A stretch of DNA of 64,000 nucleotides. It comes from Biomaibacter acetigenes (GTDB taxonomy: Bacteria; Bacillota; Thermosediminibacteria; Thermosediminibacterales; Tepidanaerobacteraceae). Shown here piece after piece: positions 17,141 to 25,789 of this stretch. The translations under genes and the position numbers were made by a program. How positions within the stretch are numbered: the first letter of the stretch is position 1; each line of letters starts with the position of its first letter. The DNA is taken from contig NZ_CP033169.1 in the NCBI RefSeq assembly GCF_003691585.1, forward strand, positions 3,224,001 through 3,288,000, given 5' to 3'. Under the pieces are notes generated by a model. It did not search any database and was not told the DNA's origin. It was given only the letters and a program-made list of their open reading frames with translations.

Positions 17141-18472
17141 TTATTTATAACTTGCTTTTAATATCTCGGCGCGATTTATATTATCGTCGCTAATGTTCTC
17201 ATCGGCATATACTATTTTCCCTCCCACCATGGTTAAGACTGCCTTACCCTTCAGCTTCCATCCGTGGAAGGGTGTGTTTCTGCCTTTTGAGAAGAATTTG
17301 TTTTTATCCACGGTCCACTCCAGGTCCGGATCTATCACCGTGATATCGGCGGGTTTGCCGATGGTGAGGCTTCCAGCATCGATGCCCAGGGCCCGGGCGG
17401 GGCCTATGGTCATTTTTTCGATGGCCTGTCCCAGGTTCAGTTTCCCTTCACCTACGATATGGTTCAATATGAGTCCCAGGGATGTCTCGAGGCCCACTAT
17501 GCCGAAAGAGGCTTTGTCGAATTCCACATCCTTTTCATCTATGGAATGCGGTGCATGGTCGCTGGCTATGACATCTATGGTGCCGTCCTTTAAGCCTTCC
17601 AGCAGGGCTTCCACATCCTCCTTTGTCCTGAGGGGAGGGTTCATCTTGGCATTGGTATCATATCCCACCACCGCTTCTTCGGTTAAGGTCAGGTGATGGG
17701 GCGTGGCTTCACAGGTCACTTTCACGCCTTCGGCTTTGGCCCTGCGGATGAGCTCCACAGAGCCCTTTGTGCTCACATGGGCTATATGGACCCTGGTACC
17801 GGTTTCTCGGGCCAGGAGTATATTCCTTGCCACCATGGTTTCCTCTGCGGAGGCGGGGATTCCCTGGAGGCCCAGCAAAGTTGAGATATAGCCTTCATTT
17901 ACCTGCCCGCCTTCGAAAAGCCCCGGGTCTTCACAGTGGTCTATTATCACTCTATCAAACATGGATGCGTACATGAGGGCTTTCCTCATAAGGGAACTAT
18001 CGGCCACGGGCCTGCCGTCATCGGAAAAGGCAACGGCTCCGGCCTCGACCATGTCGCCCATCTCAGCGATTTCTTTGCCCTCCAGGCCTTTGGATACACA
18101 TCCTATGGGAAGCACCCTCACCAGTCCCGATTTCAACGCCCTGGATTTCACGTATTCCACCATCATGGCATTGTCTACGGGGGGTTTGGTGTTGGGCATG
18201 CAGGCCACGGTGGTAAAACCTCCAGCAGCGGCGCTTCTGCTGCCGGTCTCTATATCTTCCTTGTATTCATATCCCGGCTCCCGGAAGTGGACATGCATGT
18301 CTATGAGGCCGGGGGTTAGTATCAGACCTGTGAGGTCAATGACCTGTGCTCCGCTGATATTAATCTTTTTTTCCATAGCGGCTATGCTGCCGTCTACCAC
18401 AAGAATGTCCCTTACTTCATCTACTTTGCGATTCGGGTCGATCACCCTTGCCCCTTTTAATATCTTTTTCAT
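17141..18472 (-). CDS. pyrC: Dihydroorotase (type I)
   Basis: Zinc amidohydrolase closing carbamoyl aspartate to dihydroorotate. The metal motif is [16 protein letters not shown], followed by [31 protein letters not shown] and the active-site loop [13 protein letters not shown]. At 443 residues it is slightly longer than usual (about 425-430). The ATG overlaps the pyrB stop (ATGA) and GATAGGAGGTG lies upstream, so translation is coupled to pyrB. Confidence 0.96.
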   Translation of the reverse strand: MKKILKGARVIDPNRKVDEVRDILVVDGSIAAMEKKINISGAQVIDLTGLILTPGLIDMHVHFREPGYEYKEDIETGSRSAAAGGFTTVACMPNTKPPVDNAMMVEYVKSRALKSGLVRVLPIGCVSKGLEGKEIAEMGDMVEAGAVAFSDDGRPVADSSLMRKALMYASMFDRVIIDHCEDPGLFEGGQVNEGYISTLLGLQGIPASAEETMVARNILLARETGTRVHIAHVSTKGSVELIRRAKAEGVKVTCEATPHHLTLTEEAVVGYDTNAKMNPPLRTKEDVEALLEGLKDGTIDVIASDHAPHSIDEKDVEFDKASFGIVGLETSLGLILNHIVGEGKLNLGQAIEKMTIGPARALGIDAGSLTIGKPADITVIDPDLEWTVDKNKFFSKGRNTPFHGWKLKGKAVLTMVGGKIVYADENISDDNINRAEILKASYK

Positions 18473-19392
18473 TGACGGGCACCTCCTATCAAGAGATATA
18501 ATACGGCCATGCGGATGGCCACACCGCTCTTTACCTGTTCATTTATCACGGACTGGCTGCCGTCCATTATTTCCGAGGATATCTCCACACCCCGGTTTAC
18601 AGGTCCGGGATGGAGCAGCAGAGCATCGGGCTTTGCCAGGGATAGCCTCTTTTTGTCTATGCCGAAGAGCCTTGAATATTCCCGCTGGGATGGGAACAGC
18701 CCTTTTTTCTGTCTTTCCAGCTGAATCCTGAGGGCCATCACCACATCAGCTCCATCAATGGCCTCGTCCATATTTTTTGCCACCTTTGCCCCCATTTTTT
18801 CTATTTCTCGGGGCATAAGAGTCTGGGGGCCGGCCACGTAGACTTCTGAACCCATCTTTGTGAAACCGAAGATGTTGGACCTGGCCACGCGGCTGTGCAG
18901 AATATCTCCCAGTATAGCCACTTTGAATCCCGATAATGTTCCCTTTTTCTCCCTCACCGTCAGCATGTCGAGGAGTGCCTGGGTGGGGTGCTCATGGGTA
19001 CCGTCACCGGCATTGATAACTTTCGCGCTCACATGGCGGCTTAAAAACTCGGCGGCTCCCGAGGAGCTGTGGCGGATAACCACAGCATCTATCCCCATCA
19101 TTTCCAGGGTCTTTGCGGTGTCCTTGAGGCTTTCGCCCTTTTGCACGCTGCTGCCCGATGAGGAAAAGTTTATGGTGTCGGCGCTCAGGTATTTGCCCGC
19201 CAGCTCGAAGGATGTGCGGGTCCTGGTGCTGGGTTCGTAAAAGAGGTTCACCACAGACTTGCCCCGGAGGGTGGGCACTTTTTTCACGTCTCTATCGATT
19301 ATTTCTTTAAAAGATTCCGCAGTGTCGAGAATCTGCTCTATGTCCCGTTTTGTCGCCTTTTCCAGTCCCAGAAGATGTTTCTGGCTTAACAC
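18469..19392 (-). CDS. pyrB: Aspartate carbamoyltransferase catalytic subunit
   Basis: First committed pyrimidine step: carbamoyl phosphate plus aspartate. The carbamoyl-phosphate loop is [12 protein letters not shown], with [11 protein letters not shown] and the aspartate-binding region [12 protein letters not shown] chose GTG 19392, which has GAGAGGAGG seven bases upstream; the ATG at 19410 lies before that site. The length is 307 residues. No regulatory pyrI gene is present, as expected in Firmicutes. It is the first gene after the PyrR-type leader. Confidence 0.95.
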   Translation of the reverse strand: MLSQKHLLGLEKATKRDIEQILDTAESFKEIIDRDVKKVPTLRGKSVVNLFYEPSTRTRTSFELAGKYLSADTINFSSSGSSVQKGESLKDTAKTLEMMGIDAVVIRHSSSGAAEFLSRHVSAKVINAGDGTHEHPTQALLDMLTVREKKGTLSGFKVAILGDILHSRVARSNIFGFTKMGSEVYVAGPQTLMPREIEKMGAKVAKNMDEAIDGADVVMALRIQLERQKKGLFPSQREYSRLFGIDKKRLSLAKPDALLLHPGPVNRGVEISSEIMDGSQSVINEQVKSGVAIRMAVLYLLIGGARQ

Positions 19393-19464
19393 GGTATTTC
19401 CTCCTCTCATTATTTTCCATGCCGGGCGTCAGTTGACGGCCCTGGCATCCGAATGCTAAAAAAA

Positions 19465-19488
19465 CCCCTGCCGTCGAGACGGCAGGGG
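19465..19488 (-). terminator. Second intrinsic terminator in the pyr leader
   Basis: CCCCTGCCGTC pairs with GACGGCAGGGG, an 11-base stem with a two-base apex, and is followed on the minus strand by a run of seven T. It lies about 70 bases before pyrB, downstream of the PyrR loop and first terminator. No second PyrR loop is visible for it. Confidence 0.8.
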
Positions 19489-19590
19489 GCCATTTATCTG
19501 TGTGTTTGAGTCAGGCAGTCGGATGGTGCTTGCGGTATGATTTATGCAGCACAGCGGCGCTGCCCGACTCGATACGCCCGCATCAAAAAA

Positions 19591-19694
19591 GCCTTTCTCC
19601 GAGGCGGAGAAAGGCGTGCGGTCATAAAAACCACTCTTTGACTTACCTTAAAATCGTGACTGCTATGCTTCCCTTGCCGGCCTCGCTGGACCAG
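19591..19694 (-). promoter_or_regulatory. PyrR-type pyrimidine attenuator (binding loop plus terminator)
   Basis: On the minus strand CTGGTCCAGCGAGGCCGG and then CAAGG (19694-19671) matches the PyrR anti-antiterminator consensus (TCCAGNGAGGCNGGCAAGG as in Bacillus). About 56 bases later GCCTTTCTCC pairs with GGAGAAAGGC (19615-19591), followed by TTTTTT. High UMP bound by PyrR would stabilise the loop and favour termination. pyrR itself is not in the window. Confidence 0.88.
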
Positions 19695-19732
19695 ATTTAA
19701 AGGTTACTGCAATATCATATTCATTTTTATAT

Positions 19733-19762
19733 ACTATAACATCTAAGGTGAAACTTTGTCAA
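19733..19762 (-). promoter_or_regulatory. Sigma-A type promoter of the pyr operon
   Basis: TTGACA (19762-19757) and TATAGT (19738-19733) on the minus strand are separated by 18 bases. Transcription would start about 30 bases before the PyrR-binding loop, fitting a leader-controlled operon. Confidence 0.75.
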
Positions 19763-19871
19763 CAAAAAACTTTTATTAACTCTCTTAAAAGATTTGATGT
19801 TTTATATATATAAGGTTTTTGGACAGGCGGTGGCGCCATGATAAGCTGACTATAGTGTACACCTGACTTAC

Positions 19872-19919
19872 TTCGGTGCACCGAAAGTCTACCCATGGCA
19901 CACCCCGGTGCACGGTGTG
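19872..19919. repeat. Two palindromes downstream of the asparaginase gene
   Basis: TTCGGTGCACCGAA (19872-19885) is a perfect palindrome, and CACACC...GGTGTG (19899-19919) is a second one around CCGGTGCAC. They share the GGTGCAC core. They lie between the asparaginase stop and the pyr promoter; no U-tract follows on either strand. Confidence 0.5.
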
Positions 19920-19926
19920 TCCGATG

Positions 19927-21000
19927 CTATAGCATGTGCATCATGAGCCTCACCAGGGCGGCTTCCCGTGTCATGTCACCCATGGAGATGGCACCGGCTT
20001 CCAGGGCTTTGACCCCTACTTCGTAGAGGGAGAGGTTCACTCCTTCGAAGGGCACCTGCGTAGTGACAGCCACGGTGATGCCGGATGAAATGAGCTCTTC
20101 TATGGCCGGCAGAAGATTTCGGGGCTCCCGGAAAGGCACTCCGCCGGAACCGAAGCTTTCAATGAGTACGGAATGATAACCTTTTTCCCTGGCCAGCAGC
20201 AGGACTTCGGGCTCTATGCCGGGATAGAGCTTGACCAGCAAAACCCGGGGATCGAGGTTATCATAGAGTATTACGGGCTCCTCTTCCAGGCCTTTGATGG
20301 GGCGGGATTGTGGGTCGATGCTTGAGTCAACGCAACCTCTCCCTGACTCATTTTTGAGTTTGGCCCAGACTTGCTTTATCCTTCTGGTTTCCTGCCAGAG
20401 TACCTCATCATTCCACTCTATGATTAACTTTTTTGAGTCAGCGCAACCTCTCCCTGACTCACGGACTTTTCCCGCCGGGGGCGCATTTACGCTGGAAAAG
20501 GCGTCAAAACTTGCGGTCTTCATTTTGGTGGCTCTGTCACCGATAATGATATCGCCGTTAAACACCAGGAAGACGCCGGGCACTCCCGAAGCCGCCACTT
20601 TGAAGCTGTCCACGAGGTTTTTTGCGGCATCGCTTTGCTCTTCCCCTATGGACTTTTGAGCGCCGGTTACGGCCACGGGCTTTTTGAGGTCCATGAGCAT
20701 GTAGGTAAGAGCCGAAGAAGTATAGGCCATGGTGTCGGTGCCGTGGGAAAGGACTACACCGTCACATTTTTTGAGAGCCTCAACAATCTCAGTGGCAATA
20801 ACCTTCCAGTCTTCGGGCTGCATATTGGAACTGTCGATGTTCATTATGAGTTTTCCCTGGATATCGGCTATATCCGAAAGTTCCGGCACCAGCTCTATCA
20901 TTTCTTTTTCGGTGAAGGCCGGTCGAAGGCCTTCGGGCCCTTTAGCCGATGCAATTGTACCACCGGTGGCCAGAAATGCTATTTTCTTTTTTTGTGTCAT
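19927..21000 (-). CDS. Asparaginase (type I/cytoplasmic-like) with two in-frame repeat insertions
   Basis: Hydrolyses asparagine to aspartate and ammonia. The catalytic motifs are FLATGGTIASA (first Thr) and VVLSHGTDTMAYTSSAL (second Thr, Asp), with VTGAQKSI between the two halves. ATG 21000 follows AGGAGGTAAATCCGTT. Between the N- and C-terminal domains the protein has about 50 unusual residues containing ESGRGCADS and ESGRGCVDS, encoded by two copies of a TGAGTCA...TGACTCA palindrome (20323-20350, 20434-20461). The frame is intact on both sides. It lies downstream of a dicarboxylate/amino-acid symporter, which suggests use of asparagine or aspartate. Confidence 0.9.
   Translation of the reverse strand: MTQKKKIAFLATGGTIASAKGPEGLRPAFTEKEMIELVPELSDIADIQGKLIMNIDSSNMQPEDWKVIATEIVEALKKCDGVVLSHGTDTMAYTSSALTYMLMDLKKPVAVTGAQKSIGEEQSDAAKNLVDSFKVAASGVPGVFLVFNGDIIIGDRATKMKTASFDAFSSVNAPPAGKVRESGRGCADSKKLIIEWNDEVLWQETRRIKQVWAKLKNESGRGCVDSSIDPQSRPIKGLEEEPVILYDNLDPRVLLVKLYPGIEPEVLLLAREKGYHSVLIESFGSGGVPFREPRNLLPAIEELISSGITVAVTTQVPFEGVNLSLYEVGVKALEAGAISMGDMTREAALVRLMMHML
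20323..20350. repeat. Palindromic repeat inside the asparaginase gene, copy 1
   Basis: TGAGTCAACGCAACCTCT followed by CCCTGACTCA; inverted ends TGAGTCA and TGACTCA. On the coding strand it reads ESGRGCVDS in frame. Related to the intergenic units at 9654 and 11442. Confidence 0.8.
20434..20461. repeat. Palindromic repeat inside the asparaginase gene, copy 2
   Basis: TGAGTCAGCGCAACCTCT followed by CCCTGACTCA, one base different from copy 1 and 111 bases away. It encodes ESGRGCADS in frame. Confidence 0.8.
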
Positions 21001-21045
21001 AACGGATTTACCTCCTGCTTTTGTTTTCTGAGGTCCCTGATTTAA

Positions 21046-21071
21046 AAGGGCGGGCAACGATGCCCGCCCTT
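21046..21071 (-). terminator. Hairpin between the symporter and asparaginase genes
   Basis: AAGGGCGGGCA pairs with TGCCCGCCCTT across a four-base loop; on the minus strand the stem ends CCCTTTTAAATC. It probably gives partial termination after the symporter gene, letting some transcripts continue into asparaginase. Confidence 0.65.
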
Positions 21072-21116
21072 GTTCGCCTCCTGTCAAACGCTGGGGCTTT
21101 CTCAGTGTTTTACTTT

Positions 21117-22352
21117 TTACTTGGCTTTCTCAAAAGTCTCCTTATCCAGCTCACCCATTAAACTTGCCACCGTCACCATACCCACGGTGTCGCCGGTGAC
21201 ATTGAGCATGGTGTTGGGCATGTCGATAAGCCTGTATATGCCGGCGATCCAGGGCACTATGGTAAGAGGCATGCCCATGATGTTCATGAGCACCGCAGCC
21301 ATCATAATGGCACCGCCGGGTACACCGGCTACGCCTGCCGCCATAATGACGCCCAGTATTATAATATAAATGAAAGTCGCCGGTGAGAAATGGACTCCGA
21401 AGAGTTGTGCGGCAAAAAGGGCATATATGGGCATTTCCGCGGCGCATGCATGCATGTTGATGGTGGCCGCCGGAGGCGCGATTAGGTTTACCGTATCTTC
21501 AGGCACACCGGCCCGCTTCTTGGTGGATTCCATGGTGACGGGCAGTGTGGCGCTGGAAGAACAGGTGGAAAAGGCTACCAGCATGGCCGGGAAGATATTT
21601 CTAAAGTGCTGTATGGGATTTACCTTTGCAAACACCATTAATATGATGGGATACACTACTATGAGAACTGTAGCATAGGCAACATACTGGGTGACGAGCA
21701 TCTTGGCGAGAGCTCCTAATACCATGGTGCCCACTGTCCCCGTGATATTCGCCATGAGGGCAAACACTCCGTAGGGGGCAAATTCCATGATGTAGCCCAC
21801 CATCTTCATCATCATCTCGTCACCGGATCTGAACAGGTTCCTGAGGAACTTGCCGGAATCGCTTTCGCCCATTACTGCCGCTGTAAGGCCACAGGCAATG
21901 GCGAACACTATGACCTGGATCATGTTGAAGTTGGTAAAGGCCGCCGCCACATTATCGGGGATCCAGTTGATAAAAGTCTGGAGCATGTTGATATTGCCTG
22001 TCTGCTCTGCGGCTTTTTCCGCCAGCTTGACACCCACGCCGGGCTTTATGATGAGGGCCCAGATAACGCCCACCGAAGCCGCCGCCAGGGATGAGAACAG
22101 CCAGTACACCAGGAACAGACCGCCGATCCTTTTAAGCCTGGATAGATCCACCACACTCGAGGTGCCTGCAGCAATGGAGAAGAAAACCAGTGGCAGGATC
22201 ACCATTTTCAGGAGCCTTAAAAAAATGGTACCTATGGGGTCCAGCACCGTAATACTCGGGCCTACGATATAGCCTATGATTGCACCAAGGACCATGGCAA
22301 TGAGTATCTTGTTGGCCAAACTGACCTTGCCGTACCACTGCTTAAAACCCAT
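21117..22352 (-). CDS. Dicarboxylate/amino acid:cation symporter (DAACS family)
   Basis: Sodium- or proton-coupled uptake of glutamate, aspartate or C4-dicarboxylates across the cytoplasmic membrane. About eight to ten hydrophobic segments are visible. The re-entrant loop reads STCSSSATLPVTME, the family's serine-rich motif, and the C-terminal half has AGVAGVPGGAIMMAAVLMNIMGMP and DMPNTMLNVTGDTVGMVTVA with the substrate-binding Asp/Asn pairs. At 411 residues it has normal length. ATG 22352 follows AAAAGGGGGATTCATC. The asparaginase gene follows in the same direction. Confidence 0.92.
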   Translation of the reverse strand: MGFKQWYGKVSLANKILIAMVLGAIIGYIVGPSITVLDPIGTIFLRLLKMVILPLVFFSIAAGTSSVVDLSRLKRIGGLFLVYWLFSSLAAASVGVIWALIIKPGVGVKLAEKAAEQTGNINMLQTFINWIPDNVAAAFTNFNMIQVIVFAIACGLTAAVMGESDSGKFLRNLFRSGDEMMMKMVGYIMEFAPYGVFALMANITGTVGTMVLGALAKMLVTQYVAYATVLIVVYPIILMVFAKVNPIQHFRNIFPAMLVAFSTCSSSATLPVTMESTKKRAGVPEDTVNLIAPPAATINMHACAAEMPIYALFAAQLFGVHFSPATFIYIIILGVIMAAGVAGVPGGAIMMAAVLMNIMGMPLTIVPWIAGIYRLIDMPNTMLNVTGDTVGMVTVASLMGELDKETFEKAK

Positions 22353-22498
22353 GATGAATCCCCCTTTTTTATTTTTGTTTCAGGACATTAAAGTATTGTC
22401 CCAATAAAACATAATATTCGGGCAAATAAGCCCGTCCCACGGAACTGACGAATATTTACCCCCTTTCTCATTTGATTTCAATATTCTCTTTATTTTTG

Positions 22499-22547
22499 AT
22501 TATATAATGAATATTTATCTAAGTTCAATTATATAATGCACATTTAT
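22499..22547. promoter_or_regulatory. Direct repeats upstream of the symporter gene
   Basis: ATTATATAATGAATATTTAT (22499) and ATTATATAATGCACATTTAT (22528) are 20-base direct repeats with a 29-base period, about 150-190 bases upstream of the symporter start. They could be operator sites for the symporter, promoter elements, or both. The rest of the 350-base gap (22353-22702) is AT-rich with no gene. Confidence 0.4.
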
Positions 22548-22702
22548 TTATTTCAAATATCATTTTTAGTTTAATTTGCCTACTTTTTCCCAATTCACCG
22601 CACAATTTTCAGATAAAAGGGTTTTTCATATAAATGTAGAAAAATATAATAAAAGTACCTCATTGCACAGATAAAACCAAATTTTAGAGGAGGAAATATT
22701 CA

Positions 22703-22849
22703 ATGAGAAGGTTTAAGAGGCTGTTTGCCGTCATTGCAGTGATCCTAATAGGAGTCATGCTGATAGTGGGCTGCGGACAAAAAAGCTCTGGCGGAAGCGG
22801 CGGACAGAAACAGGAAAAGAAGGTAATAGACGCCGGCGGTGCTAGCTGA
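22703..22849 (+). pseudogene. Truncated lipoprotein (signal peptide and linker only)
   Basis: A good ribosome-binding site (GAGGAGGAAATATTCA) precedes ATG 22703. The 48-residue product is a textbook lipoprotein precursor: RRFKRLFAVIAVILIGVML, lipobox IVGC, then a Ser/Gly/Lys-rich linker. It stops after VIDAGGAS, where a solute-binding domain would start. The remaining gene is absent; a palindromic repeat begins 16 bases after the stop. It is probably the 5' remnant of a transporter solute-binding protein, though a small lipoprotein cannot be excluded. Confidence 0.65.
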
Positions 22850-22864
22850 TCTTCAGTTCAAAGC

Positions 22865-22938
22865 CAAACGGGGACGGATCCTGCCCGACCCGACAATTGC
22901 ACGCTTTGGCCGGAAAAGGCAGAATTGTCCCCGTTTTG
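22865..22938. repeat. Palindromic element with CAAACGGGGAC / GTCCCCGTTTTG ends
   Basis: The inverted ends are 51 bases apart and the GGGGACGG/CCGTCCCC core is shared with other repeats in the window (for example 32974 and 40035). It sits between the truncated lipoprotein and the end of murI. Confidence 0.65.
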
Positions 22939-22954
22939 CAAAAAGAACCGGGTT

Positions 22955-23803
22955 CTACTCTGATTTCCGGCCTTTAGATTTTAAGCCCTGACACGGCACT
23001 TCAGGATCGATGACGTTTATGGGGTCTATGGGGCGCTGCAGGAATCTTTCCCCCACCTCTATGAACTTGGTAGGATCGTCACTTACAAAATAGCGGTATA
23101 CTGACGGGGCAGCTTCATAACGCTCAAGTTTCATAACTTTTAACATCCGGCTTACCTCTTTGGCAGTTTCATAAGCGGAATCTACCAGACGGACATTTTC
23201 ACCCATTACGGCCTGCAGGGTGGGTTTGAGGAGCGGATAGTGGGTGCATGCCAGCACGAGGGTATCAATACCCTCTTTTTTAAGTGGCGTAAGATATGTC
23301 CTGGCTGTGTAAAAGGCTGCCTCATTGTCCAGCCATCCTTCCTCCACCAGCGGCACGAACAGGGGACAGGCTTTTGAATATATGTTTATATCCCGGTTTA
23401 TATCATGGATGGCCTTTACATAAGCCTGGCTTTTGATGGTGCGTTCGGTGCCTATAACCCCTACCGTGCCGGTGTAGGTCCCGCTGGCGGCGGCCCTGGC
23501 CCCGGGCTCGATGACCCCCAGCACCGGCACTGGAGAATATTTCTTGAGCTCTTCAAGGCAGGTGGCGCTCACGGTATTGCACGCCACCACCACCATCTTT
23601 ACATCCTGGCTCAGTAGAAAATTCAATCCTTCAAAAGCAAACCGCGTCACGGTTTCCCTGGATTTGGACCCATAGGGCACCCGGGCTGTATCCCCGAAAT
23701 ACACGATGCTCTCCTGCGGGAGTTGTTCCATAATCTCCCTGGCCACCGTAAGCCCTCCAATACCCGAATCAAAGACCCCAATGGGCTTGTTGTTCATTTC
23801 CAT
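22955..23803 (-). CDS. murI: Glutamate racemase
   Basis: Cofactor-independent conversion of L- to D-glutamate for peptidoglycan. The signature motifs are GVFDSGIGGLTVAREI, YFGDTARVPYGSKS, VVACNTVSATCL (first catalytic Cys) and LVLACTHYPLLKP (second catalytic Cys). The start is ATG 23803 with GAGGTG six bases upstream; an ATG at 23812 overlaps that site. About 282 residues, slightly longer than typical at the C-terminus. It stands alone on this strand. Confidence 0.95.
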   Translation of the reverse strand: MEMNNKPIGVFDSGIGGLTVAREIMEQLPQESIVYFGDTARVPYGSKSRETVTRFAFEGLNFLLSQDVKMVVVACNTVSATCLEELKKYSPVPVLGVIEPGARAAASGTYTGTVGVIGTERTIKSQAYVKAIHDINRDINIYSKACPLFVPLVEEGWLDNEAAFYTARTYLTPLKKEGIDTLVLACTHYPLLKPTLQAVMGENVRLVDSAYETAKEVSRMLKVMKLERYEAAPSVYRYFVSDDPTKFIEVGERFLQRPIDPINVIDPEVPCQGLKSKGRKSE

Positions 23804-23901
23804 AAATTTCACCTCAAAAATAACGATCTGACTTTATTGATTATAGCACTATTTGACCGGAAGATATAGATAATGCCCGATCCATTTTATGGCATAATAT
23901 A

Positions 23902-25146
23902 TTAAAAATCCGGAGAGAGCACAGCTATCTCATCTTCGGTGGCTGCAACTATGTCAAAGCGGGTCTGTATCAGGGCTGTTATTTTCTTGCCTTCCAGATG
24001 AAATGTGTACTTGCCCGTCAAGAGGTCCAGAGCTGCCAGGCCATTTTCTGTACCGATAAATGCGGTTTTGGGACAGAGCAGCGGAGAAGTGGTTGGCGGT
24101 ACCTTGAATTCTTTAATCCATTTTATCTCCGCCCTCTGGGGGCTTAAAGCCAGAAGAGTGCCTCTCGCGTCCACCGCCAGCATGAAATCCCGGTGAAAGG
24201 CCGGCGCTATGAATTCTTCATCGGAAAACTTCTTTTTCCATATTATGTCCCCGGTCAGGGGATTTACGGCGTAAAACCATGCGTCCCGGGAAATGGCAAA
24301 AACTTTGCCATCCCACACTGAAGGCGGGTTGGATATGACGTCTACGGTCTTTGTCTTCCAGTAAGGGATGCCCTTCCTGTCAAGACAGTAAAAATAATGG
24401 TCCGAGGAGGCAAAATATATAAGATCATAGGCCAGGGCCGGAGGAGAACAGAGTACCCCTCCGGTCTTATACTGCCACAGCTTATTTCCCCTTTCGTCAA
24501 AGGCTTGCATGGAACCCCCATCGGCGGCAACGATCACGCCTTCCCCGGCCACCGCAGAGCCTGTTATATTCTCTGCATCTACCGTTTTCATGATTTTTCC
24601 GGAATAAAGGTCAAGGATGACGAGATTCCCCGAGGGCACGACTATGTGGGACCCCATCACGGAAGCCTCTGCAGTGGGTGAAAGATCTCGATTTTGCCAG
24701 AGGATGCCGAAGTTTTTTAGATCCAGTGCCCATACTCCGTTCCGGGCCACGGCTATGAGGATATCGGTGTAACTGTTGAAACCGATTATCCCTGGGATTC
24801 TTTTGGCACCGGCAACTTTTAAATTGAACGGCACCGGCACCGGAGAATAACCGGTGTGACAGAAATCTTTCTGGATGGTAAGCCACTTACCTGCTCCGCC
24901 TTGTTCCAATTCGTGTAAAATGTTAAATAATGCATTATCCACGATGCCGCTGGGTTTTGCGCCCAGGACTTTTTGAAACTGTATTACCGCATGCCGGGTA
25001 TCATCTCCAAAAACCCCATCTATCCTGGTCTTGAAAAATCCCAGACGTTTCAGAAGCTGCTGGAGATTTCTCACATCTGTGCCCACAAGTAAAGGTTTTT
25101 GTTTTTTCAGTTCACGCCCGCCCAGAGCGACAACCGGCAGTCTCAT
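23902..25146 (-). CDS. Peptidoglycan-binding and PQQ-like beta-propeller protein
   Basis: Residues about 18-75 form a peptidoglycan-binding type 1 domain (NLQQLLKRLGFFKTRIDGVFGDDTRHAVIQFQK). From about 105 onward there are repeated beta-propeller blades with the PQQ/WD-like pattern (GVWALDLKNFGILWQN, GKIMKTVDAENI, NKLWQYKTGG, YFYCLDRKGIPYWKT, AVNPLTGDIIWKKKF). No signal peptide is obvious, which is odd for a wall-binding domain. The start could be ATG 25146 (GGCGGTGA upstream) or TTG 25161. The exact role is unknown; a scaffold or sensor at the envelope or spore is possible. Confidence 0.75.
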   Translation of the reverse strand: MRLPVVALGGRELKKQKPLLVGTDVRNLQQLLKRLGFFKTRIDGVFGDDTRHAVIQFQKVLGAKPSGIVDNALFNILHELEQGGAGKWLTIQKDFCHTGYSPVPVPFNLKVAGAKRIPGIIGFNSYTDILIAVARNGVWALDLKNFGILWQNRDLSPTAEASVMGSHIVVPSGNLVILDLYSGKIMKTVDAENITGSAVAGEGVIVAADGGSMQAFDERGNKLWQYKTGGVLCSPPALAYDLIYFASSDHYFYCLDRKGIPYWKTKTVDVISNPPSVWDGKVFAISRDAWFYAVNPLTGDIIWKKKFSDEEFIAPAFHRDFMLAVDARGTLLALSPQRAEIKWIKEFKVPPTTSPLLCPKTAFIGTENGLAALDLLTGKYTFHLEGKKITALIQTRFDIVAATEDEIAVLSPDF

Positions 25147-25301
25147 CAAATCACCGCCCAAAACCTGCTGAAAAATCCGGATATATATATTTTATTCTGC
25201 CGGGCGAAAATTGGTTACGGGATTGTCGTATACTAAAGCAAGTATATTTCATTTTGAAAGTGAGATTCTATAAATGAAACAACACCGGGGGTGTGATAGA
25301 T

Positions 25302-25781
25302 TTGGATGAAAAGCAGGTTGTACAAACTCTTAGCTGGTTTTATAGTCTTGAACTGGGACAGGTGGATTTATACAATGCTCAAAGCCATCAGGTGGAGGAT
25401 ATTTACCTTAAAAAGGCTTTACAGAGGATAGCTGTCATAGAGCAGCAGCATGTGGACAATATGGCGGCGGAGATCAAAAAGAGGGGATACAATCCTTCGC
25501 CGGTAGGTGATATCCTCGGTCCCTTCATCGCCAGGATCACGGGTTCCGTGGTGGGCTATGCCGGCCCCATCGCCATCCTCAGAACCGACATTGCCGTGGA
25601 GGAAAAGGCCATGCGGGACTATAAGGATTTCATACTGAAGTCGGGGCATGATGAACACCTTTTCGACCTGCTGTGGAGCAACCTCCTGGACGAGGATTTT
25701 CACACTGCCTGGTTTGCCAATAAACTCAGGGAATTAGAGAAAAACCAGGGCAAACTGCACCCTGGTTTTGTGCGCCATTAA
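25302..25781 (+). CDS. Ferritin-like (diiron, COQ7/rubrerythrin superfamily) protein
   Basis: A four-helix ferritin-like protein of about 159 residues. Ligand motifs are LELGQVDLYNAQ, IEQQHVDNM (ExxH), DIAVEEKAMRDY and DEDFHTAW (ExxH), consistent with a diiron centre and oxygen or peroxide chemistry. TTG 25302 has GGGGGTG at good spacing; GTG 25293 is only one base from it. Its last codons (KNQGKLHPGFVRH) are embedded in a hairpin, so the gene's own 3' end also forms a terminator-like stem. Confidence 0.75.
   Translation: MDEKQVVQTLSWFYSLELGQVDLYNAQSHQVEDIYLKKALQRIAVIEQQHVDNMAAEIKKRGYNPSPVGDILGPFIARITGSVVGYAGPIAILRTDIAVEEKAMRDYKDFILKSGHDEHLFDLLWSNLLDEDFHTAWFANKLRELEKNQGKLHPGFVRH
25741..25769 (+). 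terminator. Terminator-like stem overlapping the 3' end of the ferritin-like gene
   Basis: AAAACCAGGG and CCCTGGTTTT pair across a nine-base loop; the final TTTT is followed by G. The stem lies wholly inside the coding sequence, ending 12 bases before the stop codon's last base. Confidence 0.55.
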
Positions 25782-25789
25782 GGAGATTG

